Assembly: GCF_000304475.1 (NCBI RefSeq)
Contig: NC_018949.1
Coordinates: 186,001 to 250,000, forward strand
Reading direction: 5' to 3'
DNA length: 64,000 bases
DNA from: Kazachstania africana CBS 2517
Lineage: Eukaryota > Ascomycota > Saccharomycetes > Saccharomycetales > Saccharomycetaceae
Within the stretch, counting starts at the first letter, position 1; every line of letters starts with the position of its first letter. Shown piece after piece: positions 11,304 to 22,000 of the stretch. The notes beneath the pieces were generated by a model that worked only from the letters and a program-made list of their open reading frames with translations, had not been told where the DNA came from and ran no database searches. The position numbers were made by a program, and so were the translations under genes.

Positions 11304-11936
11304 TTATAGCTGACTATTTATGAATATAAGTTCGTACTCTGAATCCTCTGGAAATTCTGAGAACGTAATGCTGTCTGCGTTACGCAATTCTATATATCTC
11401 GATTTTGGTATAAGGGTCCCATTTAAACATGTTCCGTTGGAGGAATTCAGATCTAGAATATAAGGAAGTAGTTTGTCATGCTTTTGCCTGAACTGTATTA
11501 CACAATGTTCTTTTGAGCACCCTTCGTCGGGAATAGGGATATCCTGCATCAACGAATCTTTTTCTTCATTGTTCTTATCTTTGATGCTTGTATCCAGCAA
11601 TCTACCGATTATATAATGGTTTTTGTCGTCTAGGTAGAATTCTCTTAAAGGTTTTTTAATACCTTGTTTGTAAAGAATACTCTTAATTATAGGTCTATCT
11701 GCAACTGTTATTTTCCTCTCATTCCAATAGTGTATAGGAACAATAGAGTCTGCGGGTTCGACATGTTTTGAAGCAAAGCCTTCCCTCTTGTTCGATTCAC
11801 TTTCAAGTAAACCTGAAGGCTCAAAAATTGGCATAATTTTGGTATCATTTACTCTATATTTTTTATTTCTCTCGAAATTGCTACTAGTTAATATATCATG
11901 TCTCTTCATTGCATTTGCAGTGTATTTACTGACCAT
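11304..11936 (-). CDS. PML1: Pre-mRNA retention and splicing complex subunit, FHA protein
   Basis: FHA-domain protein of the RES complex (Pml1-Snu17-Bud13), which keeps unspliced pre-mRNA in the nucleus and aids splicing. 210 aa from the ATG at 11934-11936; S. cerevisiae has 204. IMPIFEPSGLLESESN near the N-terminus matches the Snu17-binding region of the family. The FHA domain covers about residues 95-205, with YIIGR, CSKEHCVIQFR, DLNSSNGTCLNG and the ending DSEYELIF. The frame stays open for about 30 more codons upstream but contains no ATG, so I do not extend it; a later ATG at 11909 is possible. Convergent with KAR2 and divergent from CTK2. Confidence 0.9.
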   Translation of the reverse strand: MVSKYTANAMKRHDILTSSNFERNKKYRVNDTKIMPIFEPSGLLESESNKREGFASKHVEPADSIVPIHYWNERKITVADRPIIKSILYKQGIKKPLREFYLDDKNHYIIGRLLDTSIKDKNNEEKDSLMQDIPIPDEGCSKEHCVIQFRQKHDKLLPYILDLNSSNGTCLNGTLIPKSRYIELRNADSITFSEFPEDSEYELIFINSQL

Positions 11937-12474
11937 CGTTTCACCATTAAGCTCATCTAATGGATGGATTCTATCCCGAAATCTCACTATAAAAACTTCA
12001 GTGCCGTTTATAGCGATTAATATTGTAACACAATTCAGACGATACTAATACTAAGAAGGCTTCCTGATTTATTTTAGTTCTGGCATTGACCTGAGCTCCT
12101 CTAATTTTTGTGTCGACGCAAACATGATTCAAAAAAGGTGATAGTTTATATCATACTTTTATATTTAGTTAATTTTTCCACTTTTTATTATTAGTGAGCA
12201 TAAAAATAAACCCTGCAATCGACAAGAAATGGCAGTATCAAAATGTTAAGTCTAAAGTACCACATTCGACATATATAGAAGAGAAAAAGTAAATATGGTG
12301 TATAGTGGCAGGCCAATGAGATCGATTTTAGTTAGTATACACGTTATTAGCAGTGCAATAACGTACATAGTGATATGAAATTGAAATTTATTTAATCATC
12401 GATTATGTTGATATTTTGGTACTATAAAACTAGATGGAATAACTATACGAATAGCTTAATATATATCCGTCATC
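11937..12474. promoter_or_regulatory. Divergent promoter region PML1/CTK2
   Basis: About 540 bp between the two starts, AT-rich with several T-runs. A TATAAA-like motif (ACTATAAAAC) is at 12421-12430, about 50 bp before CTK2. No clear factor site or RNA gene seen. Confidence 0.4.
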
Positions 12475-13455
12475 ATGTCTGACTATCTCGAAGCACAACT
12501 GCTGCTTTCAAGACCCTACCTCACCAAAAACCAAGTCACAAGGGCACAGAAGAATACTATAAGTGACCGTCGCATTTACAATCAAAAGAAATTAACTGTC
12601 TTCAAACTGTTAACCGATACATGTGCACAATTAAGACTTCCCAGGAAAACTCTAGAAACTGCTCTTTATTATTACCAAAGATATCACCTTTTTAACCCCT
12701 TTGAAACTGAATTATGCTATACTTTGGCGACAAGCTGTTTGATATTGAGCTGTAAGCAAGTTGAAACTTTAAAAAAAGTGAATGACATATGTACCACGTC
12801 ACTGAAGCTAAGAAACATTACAAAACTCAATCAAGAATATTTAGAGAATTTCAAAAAAAGGATATTTCAAATTGAGTTACGAATACTAGAGTCATGTAAC
12901 TTTGATTACAGAATAAATAACGCCGTTCATATAGATGAGTACGTCATCAAGTTTTGCAAATCTTTGGAATTTGAGTCTGATATAGCTGAGTTAGCTTGGA
13001 TTATAGCATATGATGCATTGAAATTAGAAACTCTTTTAATTGTGCCGCAGCATTCAATTGCATTGGCATCTTTGAAAATTGCATTCGAACTTTTAGGACT
13101 GACAAACTGGCCTATCAAAAAAATTGAGACATTTGGAATAGATTTGATGGCAGTCAACGAGGCCTATTTTGATATTATCAATTTTTATATAAATGCTTTC
13201 GACCTTTGCGATCTAAAGGATAATCTACCCCAAAAGTCATCAATCATGGTCAGTATTGATGCATTTTTAGAACTGAAAAAAAAGGCTGGTCCAGAAGTTG
13301 GACTTATAGAAATTCCCAGCAGTGAAATTGATGCAGACCCATTTATATCTTCTCCAAGAGACTTTGCCATTATGGAAAGAAGATATGTGTTGTCGCAGAA
13401 GGTGCTTGCAAATGAAGCATTTGAGTTGAATAGAAGTCGTGATTCTGCAGCATAA
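12475..13455 (+). CDS. CTK2: CTDK-I complex cyclin subunit Ctk2
   Basis: Cyclin subunit of CTDK-I (Ctk1-Ctk2-Ctk3), which phosphorylates Ser2 of the RNA polymerase II C-terminal domain during elongation. 326 aa against about 323. Conserved blocks include QKNTISDRRIYNQKKL, PRKTLETALYYYQRYHLF, ENFKKRIFQIELRILESC and YDALKLETLLIVPQHSIALA. The cyclin fold covers about residues 35-235. In S. cerevisiae CTK2 adjoins CYR1; here they are about 8 kb apart, so an internal rearrangement lies between them. Tail-to-tail with BET4, about 45 bp apart. Confidence 0.96.
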   Translation: MSDYLEAQLLLSRPYLTKNQVTRAQKNTISDRRIYNQKKLTVFKLLTDTCAQLRLPRKTLETALYYYQRYHLFNPFETELCYTLATSCLILSCKQVETLKKVNDICTTSLKLRNITKLNQEYLENFKKRIFQIELRILESCNFDYRINNAVHIDEYVIKFCKSLEFESDIAELAWIIAYDALKLETLLIVPQHSIALASLKIAFELLGLTNWPIKKIETFGIDLMAVNEAYFDIINFYINAFDLCDLKDNLPQKSSIMVSIDAFLELKKKAGPEVGLIEIPSSEIDADPFISSPRDFAIMERRYVLSQKVLANEAFELNRSRDSAA

Positions 13456-13500
13456 TACTACTTTTCGCAAGAATTATATATACATGCATATAATTACCAA

Positions 13501-14556
13501 TCATAAATTTGAAAGTAAGTGTACATACCTATTTTTTCTTAGAGGGTCTACTTCAATTAATATTTGCAGATATTCCTTTGTATGCAATTCGAGACTTGGA
13601 TTGAATTTTTTCTGAATATTTTCAATATTAATCAAAGTATTCAGGCACCTTTTATTTCCCTTTCCTGAGAATGCAATATCATCATCATTAATGGCAATTA
13701 TATTTTTTTTCAAGGACTCGAGCATCTTTAGATAGGACTTTTGGCCTAAACTTTCCTTTACAACATCGCTTTTGATAAACCATTTCAAATAGAACCATAC
13801 TGACTGATCTTCTGCATCTGTGAACATTGCATTTGTAATATAACTTACTTCATTTTCAAAAAATTGTTTTTTTTCATCAATTTCATTCCCCTCTATCAAA
13901 CTTAAGATGACCTGTACTCTTTGATGCCAGGCTGAAAAGTTTGATATGTTCTGGTTGATTTTCAAAGTGACATAATCAAGTTCTTCCTTGCTCATATTTT
14001 CAGAGGAATGACTCTGGATCTTTACAATAACGATCCGTCTATAGTGCCAACCGTGATAATTTCTCGAATCAAGTTCTAATAACTTATTAACAATGTCTAA
14101 TTCAGCTTTCCATAACTTCAGACTAGAGCCTGGATGGTTATTTAAGGTCCAAATTCTGTGATCCCAAATCCAGTACACTTTCGGAAATCTCTTTAACTGA
14201 GTCATTATAAATATTAATTCTCTATTCCAATGCTCTTCACTAAAACTATCGCCAATGTGCAAGATAATATCTCTTCTATAATTCCACATTACGTTTAGCT
14301 CAGGATTTAGTTGCAATATATCGGCTGTCTGCTTCAATGAATCTAAGTCATATACATTAGAATCCCTTGCAAGCAGTGCCTTGTCGACTAGATTTCTATA
14401 ATGATTTATTCTTTCTCTATCATGTATCTTCTTCTGATTGATAAGCTCTCGGGTCCATTTCTTTCTTTTAATTCCATGCTGATTACAAATAATAGGCCTC
14501 CTAGTTAGTAATGCCTGTTTTCTATATCAAGAATATAACTCAATAGTACTTACCAT
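13501..14556 (-). CDS. BET4: Geranylgeranyltransferase II alpha subunit (spliced)
   Basis: Alpha subunit of Rab geranylgeranyltransferase (with Bet2 and the escort protein Mrs6), which prenylates Rab GTPases such as Sec4 and Ypt1. The CDS is complement(join(13501..14478,14554..14556)), 326 aa; S. cerevisiae has 327. The first exon is only the ATG; exon 2 starts HGIKRKKWTRELINQKK. Several prenyltransferase alpha repeats are visible, such as NPELNVMWNYRRDI, FPKVYWIWDHRIWTL, SRNYHGWHYRRIVI and ISNFSAWHQRVQV. Overlooking the intron would give a protein starting at MKQTADIL and lacking about 47 residues. Divergent from MAD2 across about 170 bp. Confidence 0.95.
14479..14553 (-). other. BET4 intron, 75 nt
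   Basis: Read on the minus strand: 5' splice site GTAAGT (14553-14548), branch point TACTAAC (14510-14504), 3' splice site TTTGTAATCAG ending at 14479. Removal joins ATG to CAT GGA ATT (Met-His-Gly-Ile), restoring the conserved N-terminus. As far as I recall, S. cerevisiae BET4 also has an intron directly after its start codon. Confidence 0.93.
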
Positions 14557-14728
14557 TGTAATATATCTGTACTTTTGCTCCTCACTGGATTTGACTTCAC
14601 CACGTAAAATAACCTCTTTTTTCTGTAATGTATTTAAATATGAAAAATTAAGATCAATTTCTTGTCAGATCGAGTTTTATGCGGAACGAGTATATAGAAA
14701 GACCAGGGAAGATCATAGCCAATACGTG

Positions 14729-15337
14729 ATGCCTATTGACTCCATATCTTTGAAGGGCTCAACCAGAACGATAACAGAATTTTTCGAATACAGCATAAAC
14801 TCAATTCTTTACCAAAGAGGGATATATCCACCTGAAGACTTTTCAAGAGTGAAGAAGTATGATTTAACATTATTGAAAACACACGACGACGAACTTAAAG
14901 ATTATATAAGGAGGATACTAATTCAGGTTCATAAGTGGCTTTTAGGAGGAAAGTGCAATAAATTGGTTCTATGTATAATCAACAAGGATGAAGGAGATAC
15001 TGTGGAACGTTGGTCTTTTGACGTAACTCATTACAAAAGTGAAAATAGTTCTGAACAATCGAATGAAGAACCAGAATCAATTGACTCAGAGGTTACCAAA
15101 AACCAAATCAGGGCATTAATAAGACAAATCACAGCCAGTATGACATTTCTTCCTGAATTGGCTAATGAAGGTAACTATACATTCAACGTATTGGCTTATA
15201 CAGATGCATATGCGAAAGTGCCTCTAGATTGGGCTGATTCAGATAGCAAAGAGGTCGAAAACGCTGAGGTGGTACAATTTAAATCATTTTCAACAAATGA
15301 TCATAAGGTTGGCCTTCAAGTAAGCTACAGATTTTAG
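14729..15337 (+). CDS. MAD2: Spindle checkpoint protein Mad2
   Basis: HORMA-domain protein of the spindle assembly checkpoint; its closed form binds Mad1 and Cdc20 and inhibits the anaphase-promoting complex. I choose the ATG at 14729 (202 aa; S. cerevisiae 196) because SISLKGSTRTITEFFEYSIN, the family N-terminus, follows directly. The frame is open farther upstream (from 14591), but that extension has no homologue and would run through the divergent promoter shared with BET4. Conserved blocks include KKYDLTLLKTHDDELKDYI, WLLGGKCNKLVLCI and the safety-belt C-terminus SFSTNDHKVGLQVSYRF. Confidence 0.96.
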   Translation: MPIDSISLKGSTRTITEFFEYSINSILYQRGIYPPEDFSRVKKYDLTLLKTHDDELKDYIRRILIQVHKWLLGGKCNKLVLCIINKDEGDTVERWSFDVTHYKSENSSEQSNEEPESIDSEVTKNQIRALIRQITASMTFLPELANEGNYTFNVLAYTDAYAKVPLDWADSDSKEVENAEVVQFKSFSTNDHKVGLQVSYRF

Positions 15338-15449
15338 GCATGATTTTACTATATAAATAACATCACAAATAAAATTAACACATTATGTTTAAATAGAATG
15401 AGAATTCTTTGTTAACTGCTAGGCGTGGAGTTGCTGAATATGAAAAAAA

Positions 15450-15522
15450 TGCTCCAGGGGAGGTTCGAACTCTCGACCTTCAGATTATGAGACTGACGCT
15501 CTTCCTACTGAGCTACTGAAGC
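15450..15522 (-). tRNA. Elongator tRNA-Met (CAU)
   Basis: Reading minus from 15522: acceptor GCTTCAG, D-arm TAGCTCAGTAGGAAGAGC, anticodon loop CTCATAA with anticodon CAU, T-arm GTTCGAAC, acceptor 3' side ending GGAGCA. No intron. An A-run at 15443-15449 on the plus strand is the Pol III T-tract terminator. Appears identical to the S. cerevisiae elongator tRNA-Met. Confidence 0.97.
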
Positions 15523-15775
15523 ATGTTTTTCGCTTTTTTGTTATAAAAAAATGCGTTTATTCCCAGCTACATGTAAAATGTCCGCCTACCTCTATGTCTG
15601 ACTGATAGTGCGGTTTGCCAGTCATAGGCTATGATGACCACATGTCCCTTCTAGTAACAATGTCTTTCGGCAGAGGCGTCTCTATCTACCATATCTTTAT
15701 CTAAGGTCCTTATTCTGAATAAGACATTACAGCTCTGTTAGATCGGGTGTCGTGCGGTTGTCGAGCAATTATACG
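15523..15775. other. Spacer between tRNA-Met and solo LTR
   Basis: About 250 bp upstream of the tRNA. No frame and no clear repeat; possibly decayed older insertions, but I cannot show it. Confidence 0.35.
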
Positions 15776-15780
15776 AAATC

Positions 15781-16287
15781 TGACGTGAAGGAAGATCAGA
15801 GGATGATCCCTTTATATTATTTTCATTAATATTGTTCATGTTGTGGATGTCAGTAAAGTTAGTGAAGTAATTCTTATTAATCAGTGGTTATACCAAATAA
15901 TGCACTGGTTATATATAAAATATAATCATAATATAAAATAATATAAAGTAATACAAACTTTGATCAAACTTCAGTGTTCACCTGAGTATTTATACCTTTT
16001 CCAAAATATTTTGATTTACGCCAATTATTATGTTCTAGATTTATGAGTCAATACGTTGTCATAATTATCTTACCATAATTATTGCATGATAATATGTATT
16101 CGTGTTTATCACGCCATATATGGTTCGTGTCAATACATTGTCGTGTTTATCACACCATAATTATTTCGTGTCAATATATGGTCGTGTTTATCACACCATA
16201 ATTATTGTTCATATCTTCTCTAACATTATAAATTTGTCATTGTAACTATCAAAACACTGAAATGTCAGTATAATGCCATTTCCAGCG
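15781..16287 (-). mobile_element. Solo LTR, copy 1 (Ty-like, 507 bp)
   Basis: About 420 bases match the sequence at 50120-50540. The ends are TG (plus-strand start, 15781) and CG (16287); the second copy ends CA, so one terminal base has mutated. It is flanked by a perfect 5-bp target duplication AAATC (15776-15780 and 16288-16292), as for copia-type yeast retrotransposons. I assign it to the minus strand because its minus-strand 5' end, like GCTGGAAATGG, resembles Ty LTR starts. No internal retrotransposon genes remain. It contains a 41-bp tandem expansion. It starts about 260 bp upstream of tRNA-Met. Confidence 0.88.
16100..16207. repeat. 41-bp tandem repeat inside LTR copy 1
   Basis: Units begin TCGTGTTTATCAC at 16100, 16141 and 16182: two full 41-bp units and a partial third of about 25 bp. 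LTR copy 2 has a single partial unit here, which accounts for nearly all of the 86-bp length difference. Confidence 0.85.
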
Positions 16288-16292
16288 AAATC

Positions 16293-17048
16293 CAATTCTC
16301 TTACTATCAGCCCCAATTCAGGATATAACACACCTAGGAGCAATGCGTTTAGCATTCGCCGGTATTAGTTTTCCAATTACTTACAGGCATAACTGGAGAA
16401 AAATGTAAACTCATAATATTCGACGCCTCAAAGCACGAATAAAATTGCTATCCTTAACGTGTGGTCAACAAAGCTATGTTAATGATTTGTTAAATTATGA
16501 TGTTAGCTTTCGATTAATGCAGGTAAGTAAAGTATATGTGTAAATACTATTATAAACAGCTTAAGTAATTCAGAGAATTCCAACCGACTTTAGCTAAAGT
16601 TCCTTAAGTTGCCCAACGTGCCTTCTTTTGTCATGATAAGAAATTTAAATTTCAAAGGCCCAATAAAATTCTTTTATCAGAAGTCTAAGTGCAATAAAAA
16701 TGTGCCATAATTATTCCATTTGATGCCAAGAAAATACCTTCTCTTATTGGGTAGCAACATTCATAGCTAATAGCTTGATTCCGATAGATACCAATCCGTT
16801 GAAAGACATACAAAATAAAGTGCTTTTGTCAGAATAGAATGGATCAACACCCGTTTTATTGGAGATATCATCGATGAGTGGACTCCATATCTTAATATTA
16901 TACTTCAGGTGATTGAAATGTTCCCTAAATGTAGTGAGCAGCATTTGCTAAATACCCAGACTAGAGCAAATGTAGCACATTTGTTGATGCAGTGCTAGTT
17001 TTAAAGTAGGACTGATCTGAGAAAAAAGGATAATGAAAGAGGATCACG
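16293..17048. other. Intergenic, LTR copy 1 to MSG5
   Basis: About 750 bp, AT-rich. One short frame (16744-16944, minus, 66 codons, with ATG) has no homologue I know; it could be a gene relic or chance. No RNA gene or further LTR piece recognised. Confidence 0.4.
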
Positions 17049-18341
17049 TCACAAATTATTCGTCGATATTAATTCATTAGAATCTAGTTCATTTATGGTA
17101 ACTATATTGCCATTTTTTTGGTCTTCACCAAATAAAGTGTCCAAATCGCTTAGAGCATCATTTATAATGACTTTGCTGTTTGTAGCTGCATCTGAAGTTA
17201 TATCAAACAAAAAATTTGGGCTTTCTGATGATAAATCGTTATTGATTTCAGAATTTAGTCTTTCGTTCCATTCCATAAGTTGGAAAATCAATCCCATATT
17301 TGGACTAATTTCTTTAGCAACCAGTTTTAGTTTTGAATATGCATCATTTAAGTTCAGATTATTGTACCTCATTATGTAACCTACGATTAATGAAGCAGAC
17401 CTCGATATACCACACTGACAATGAATTAGGATTTTTTTGTTTTGGACATCATATTGATGAACCAATTCAGTTAAACCTTTAAGATTTTCAACAATGCTAG
17501 AATTATGCGACCATTTCACATGATAATAAACGATATGCCTTCCGTGTTTATTTATGTCATCTAACAGATCTGGAACTTCTTCAGCTACATTGATTACGAG
17601 ATCAAAGCCTAAAATATCCTCTATTTTTGGCTCTGAATAAAGGTAAATATTAGGAGGTATTACTAGTAATGGACCATTTGGATAGGCATTTTGATTATAA
17701 ATTTCTGAGTGGATAAAATCAACATTATTATTGGATGTATGGTTAGTCAAACTATTATTCAGACGCTGTTCACTCTCTGGGAAGACCCATACCGTGGTTG
17801 CTTTCTCATTACTACTTAACGCAGAAGTATGTGCCTTTAAACTTGCAGCAGTTATTGTTTGTGAACGATTTCGACTGTGCGTCCTTAAATTCTTGGTCTT
17901 TATTGATAATGACATCGAGTGGTTCCTGTTTAATTTTCCAGATTCATTACATTTGAAACTAGCATATATTGGTGAAGCACTCGTACTTTTTGAAGCTGCA
18001 GATAAGGTATAAATTGAAGCATCGCCTTTCTTATTTGGCGCTAATACGGGTGCAGCGTCAGTCTTTTCATTAGTGTCCTGATCATTGATATTATTGCACG
18101 AAGAGATATTATAAGAATCATTTTGCATTGTGCCGATGACTCTGGGTGCCGCATTTAAACAAGCCTTCTCTGTACCGTTGAATGTACAGTTCATAGAAGT
18201 CTCTGGAATGGCTTCCGATATATTACTTCTGTCGATTGAAAGAGATAGATTCTTGGTATTTCTTTTGTGTAAAGTTTTCGGCGACCTCGAGACATTTATT
18301 ATCCTCTCAGTTGTACTTGGCGATGCTATACTTTCCAACAT
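17049..18341 (-). CDS. MSG5: Dual-specificity MAP kinase phosphatase
   Basis: Dephosphorylates MAP kinases; S. cerevisiae Msg5 acts on Fus3/Kss1 (mating) and Slt2 (cell-wall integrity). 430 aa against about 489. The N-terminal 225 residues are Ser/Asn-rich and low complexity, as expected for the MAPK-docking region. The catalytic domain covers about 226-370 with the signature HCQCGISRSAS (His307, Cys308, Arg314). The S. cerevisiae ohnologue is Sdp1 (about 209 aa); the long N-terminus and the neighbours VAC7-POR1-OCA2 point to MSG5. Confidence 0.93.
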   Translation of the reverse strand: MLESIASPSTTERIINVSRSPKTLHKRNTKNLSLSIDRSNISEAIPETSMNCTFNGTEKACLNAAPRVIGTMQNDSYNISSCNNINDQDTNEKTDAAPVLAPNKKGDASIYTLSAASKSTSASPIYASFKCNESGKLNRNHSMSLSIKTKNLRTHSRNRSQTITAASLKAHTSALSSNEKATTVWVFPESEQRLNNSLTNHTSNNNVDFIHSEIYNQNAYPNGPLLVIPPNIYLYSEPKIEDILGFDLVINVAEEVPDLLDDINKHGRHIVYYHVKWSHNSSIVENLKGLTELVHQYDVQNKKILIHCQCGISRSASLIVGYIMRYNNLNLNDAYSKLKLVAKEISPNMGLIFQLMEWNERLNSEINNDLSSESPNFLFDITSDAATNSKVIINDALSDLDTLFGEDQKNGNIVTINELDSNELISTNNL

Positions 18342-19019
18342 CGTATCTATTAATGGATGAATCTATCTTTTCTATCTGAGGCGTGGTTTTGAACTTTAAT
18401 CTTGTAAAACGTTATATAGTTTCAATGCAATGTTTCTTTTGGACGAAGAAAAGTGTTGAGAATGTTCTGTTTTGCTTGAAACTTCGATATGCTAAATAAA
18501 GAAATTTGACGTAAAAATGCTATAAGCTGCTTGAAATCTTCAAATTAAAGCACCAAAATCCGTTGTGATACTATAATTAATGTCAAAAATTGAAGATCCT
18601 TTTCAGAAACGTTTTAACATAAACTTTCAGTCCTTCAAACTTCGAATAAAATAGTTCAGTTGCAATTCGCAGTTTATTTTTAAATTTTCTTTTCTTTTAT
18701 TGTAAATCTCGGTAAGATGAAACTTCAAGGATTGTTAGAGCAAACTTCGACGTTTCTGAAATATGTATGAAAATCAAGACCATCCTCGCCGAATGTAATT
18801 AGCATTAGAGCTTTTAGATAAGAGTAATTGTGAGATCACAGCAAGGTGAAATAGGCGTGTGAAGAGCCTTGATTTTACTAGGCAATCTTCCAATAATCCT
18901 TTAAATATGATATTACTTTTTCTTTGAAGAATATGTATATGTGTATCTTTATATGTGTGCTCTGCAGTATATTTTGATCCTCTCATTCAGATTCACAGCG
19001 ATGCTCTGATCGACTTTAG
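18342..19019. promoter_or_regulatory. MSG5 upstream region / VAC7 3' end
   Basis: About 680 bp between the MSG5 start and the VAC7 stop, AT-rich, with no credible coding frame. I could not find a clean Rlm1 site (CTA(A/T)4TAG), although MSG5 is a cell-wall stress target in S. cerevisiae. Confidence 0.35.
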
Positions 19020-22000
19020 TTATATGGTGATTGACCGCATAATAGTATCACCTTCATCTTCAACAGATATTTCTACGGTTTTTTGAATTGCCAAGGACTT
19101 TTCATTGTTGAAAAAAGGTATCCTATACTTTAAATTTCCTCTTAGAATTAGCTGATAATCATGCTTAATTAATCTTCCCCATTTTTTCTCATTGTCATCA
19201 TCTTGTATTTCCACTACACGGAGTTCAGTTTCATCATCTTTGATAGATCCTGGATTTAATATCCTGAAACTTGACATCGAAACATCATAATTTCTATTGA
19301 AGAATCCACCCTGGAAACTCAATGGGTTATCTAACTCATTCACCCTTCCGAGTAAAATAGTTTCTACTTCTTTACTTTTGTCGCCAGAACGTGCTCTGGT
19401 ATACTGACTTTTCGCAAATATGTCTAATTCAGCATCAAAAATAGAGATGGTAAAAAAGCCCGGATTGAACGCTGAAGCCGTCGCATCAAATATTAACTCC
19501 TCTTTTGTAGAAATAACATTATCGATCAAGACAATGTCAAAATTTTGCAGTTCTTTATTAGTTGCTAATGTGAAACCAAACACAAAACCGACGGTCATTA
19601 GAGATATTACAATAAAAGAAAAGTAGATAAAATGTTTTAACTTGGACCATGTGCTTTTCTTTGTATAGAAATTATGAGGAGAATAGTCTATTTGGTTCCT
19701 CGAAACTTTTCTTCGGTAACCTGGCTGTTGTGATACTTTTAACGGTGTATACTCATTAACGTTCTGTCTTGGATATTGATCGGCCGATGACGCAAAAGAA
19801 TAGTCATAATACCCATTCATAGATTTATAACCTTGAAAATGTGATGGACTTCCGTGAACCTGATGATAATAACGGGGATCTATCCCTTCTTCATCAACAA
19901 CGTCAACACCATCGTCATCTTCATAATCTGAAATTTGAGGCCTTGCTTCCAAGTCTGACCTGTGATTGTAGTAAAACATAGAATGCTCGTCATTATCATC
20001 TTTAGTAGCTGTATGGCTCGCGGGGCTTTGCTTAAATTGCTCCTCCTCTTCCACCTCCTCAATTGCACTGGGTTCATTATAATAGTAATTGTTGTCATTG
20101 TTGGTGCTGTTTCCAACATTACTACCATTGCCATAATCATTTTCCACAGGACCCCACGTTGCGTGATTATCATTAGTTGGGTGACTATTGCTCACCATCC
20201 GTCTCGAATCATTATTATTTGTTAGATAAGAGCTATTTATTTTAACGCTGTTAGAGTGCATTAATGATCCGTTACTGTTATGTGGATTTTGATGACTATT
20301 AACTACGTTATAATCATTGGCCTGCTCTATATAGTCCTCTAAATTAATGTGGTCAGGAACTCCAGAGTACCTTCTTAGCGGCGTGTTGTTGCTATCAAAA
20401 ATTTTTGACACAGTTGTCCTTAGGACTCTTTTGCTGTCTGGGTTATAGTTATTTGCGCTATCCTCTAGGTTCATTTTGTTGGTTGAAATATTTTGCCTCA
20501 AAGTTAAATTTGAGTACGAAGGCTTCATTGAAGAAGATCGTTGGGCTGTATTTTGGAGATGCTTAGTATCCTTTGTCGAATGCGTGAAACCAGTAACATT
20601 CTTATGCCTGTCGGGAGAAACATGCTGTTGCTCAGAAATAAAAGATCTTATCGATCGTACATCATTTGGCTTATACGATTGATGGCTTATCGACCGAAGA
20701 CTGGTCATTTCATCTACATTATTGTTATTATTACTATTATCATCATTATTCCTATTGTTGCTGTTATTGTGGCTATTACTATGAACTTTACTCCTCGGCG
20801 CGTTTGATGATGTTACAGAATCTGCATTTATCACTGCGCTCAGATTTGAAGCCACATTTGATGGTGCCGCTGCGATAACTGGCGGTTGCTGACTTGCTGA
20901 TAGAGCTGGCATACCACCAGTACTTACATGCCTTGTATTTTTCAGCCTGCTCATAAGTTTTTTATTGCTGTTTAAAACAGGTACGCTCATCTTCGGCGCC
21001 ACTCCTGGGACTTTGTTTTGTTGCACATCATTAGTGTTATTCGCCAAGGAAATAGCATTCCCAGTACCACTTGCTGTAAGATTTAAGGCCACCGAGCTTG
21101 CATTTGGATAAATCAAATTTTTTGTTGAATTGGCAGCTGATTCATATACAAAAGTTTCTTCAGAATCACTTCCCTCATTTTCACCAACTGCCGAAGCTAA
21201 TCTTGCTGCGAAAAAATCGGCCTTTGTTGGTTTCTGGGAACTGCCATCCAGTCCAAACTGAGAATGAATATCCTCAGTAGAGGCCAAGTTTTTACTAGGA
21301 ACATTCTTTTCCTTTGGATTCGCCTCACTATTATTACTATTACTTGACGAAGAAGCTGTCATATGAAGATTTGAAATTTTTGGATGCTTATTATCTTTAC
21401 CCGCGTCTGGTGTCAAGAGAACCTCCCTCGAATTCATTGACTGTATTGGTGGCCTTTCGATTATTTTTTTTATTGGATTATTATCAAGTTTTTGATCCAC
21501 ACTGCTTCTTGCGTTCACTGCTGAAGTATCATCTTTAAGTACGGGCTTAGAGGTATTCAACATTAAAGGGGTTTCCATATTGACTAATTGTTTCCCTTTA
21601 CTAGTACTCTGGCTTCTAGTTGTTGCGGGACTATCTGCATCATTTTTTGTTTTATTTATCGACTCTTTAACCTTTAATAGTGTCCTATTTTTATCGGCAT
21701 CATTATTATTTAATTTCGTAGGTCTCTCACTTACCTTTAATAGGTCATCTATTATATTACTTTTCCTTGGAAATTGGTTTTTACTTAAATCATCTTTGGT
21801 ATGGTTAGGTTCATCCTCTCTATTCACGGAGGGCACCAGCGGCGATTCTACCAATAACTTACTCTTTTTATTTCTTAATGAGGATTGGTTCAAATGAGTT
21901 GAAAGTGGATTGTTATCAATAAGTGTATTATGAGATGTGCTTGAATTCGTTTCAACTTTATTTTGTTCTCTTCTGTCATCAAGATGTGGCATAATGTTAG

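Noticed and set aside
11937..12020. Upstream extension or extra 5' exon of PML1
   Set aside because: The frame is open but has no ATG, and I see no convincing 5' splice site and branch point; the internal ATG gives the expected length.
14591..14728. N-terminal extension of MAD2 by 46 codons
   Set aside because: No homologue has it, and it overlaps the divergent BET4 promoter; the family N-terminus starts at 14729.
19420..21897. Many plus-strand frames antisense to VAC7
   Set aside because: They arise from the Asn/Ser/Asp-rich codons of VAC7 read in reverse and have repetitive, non-protein-like composition.
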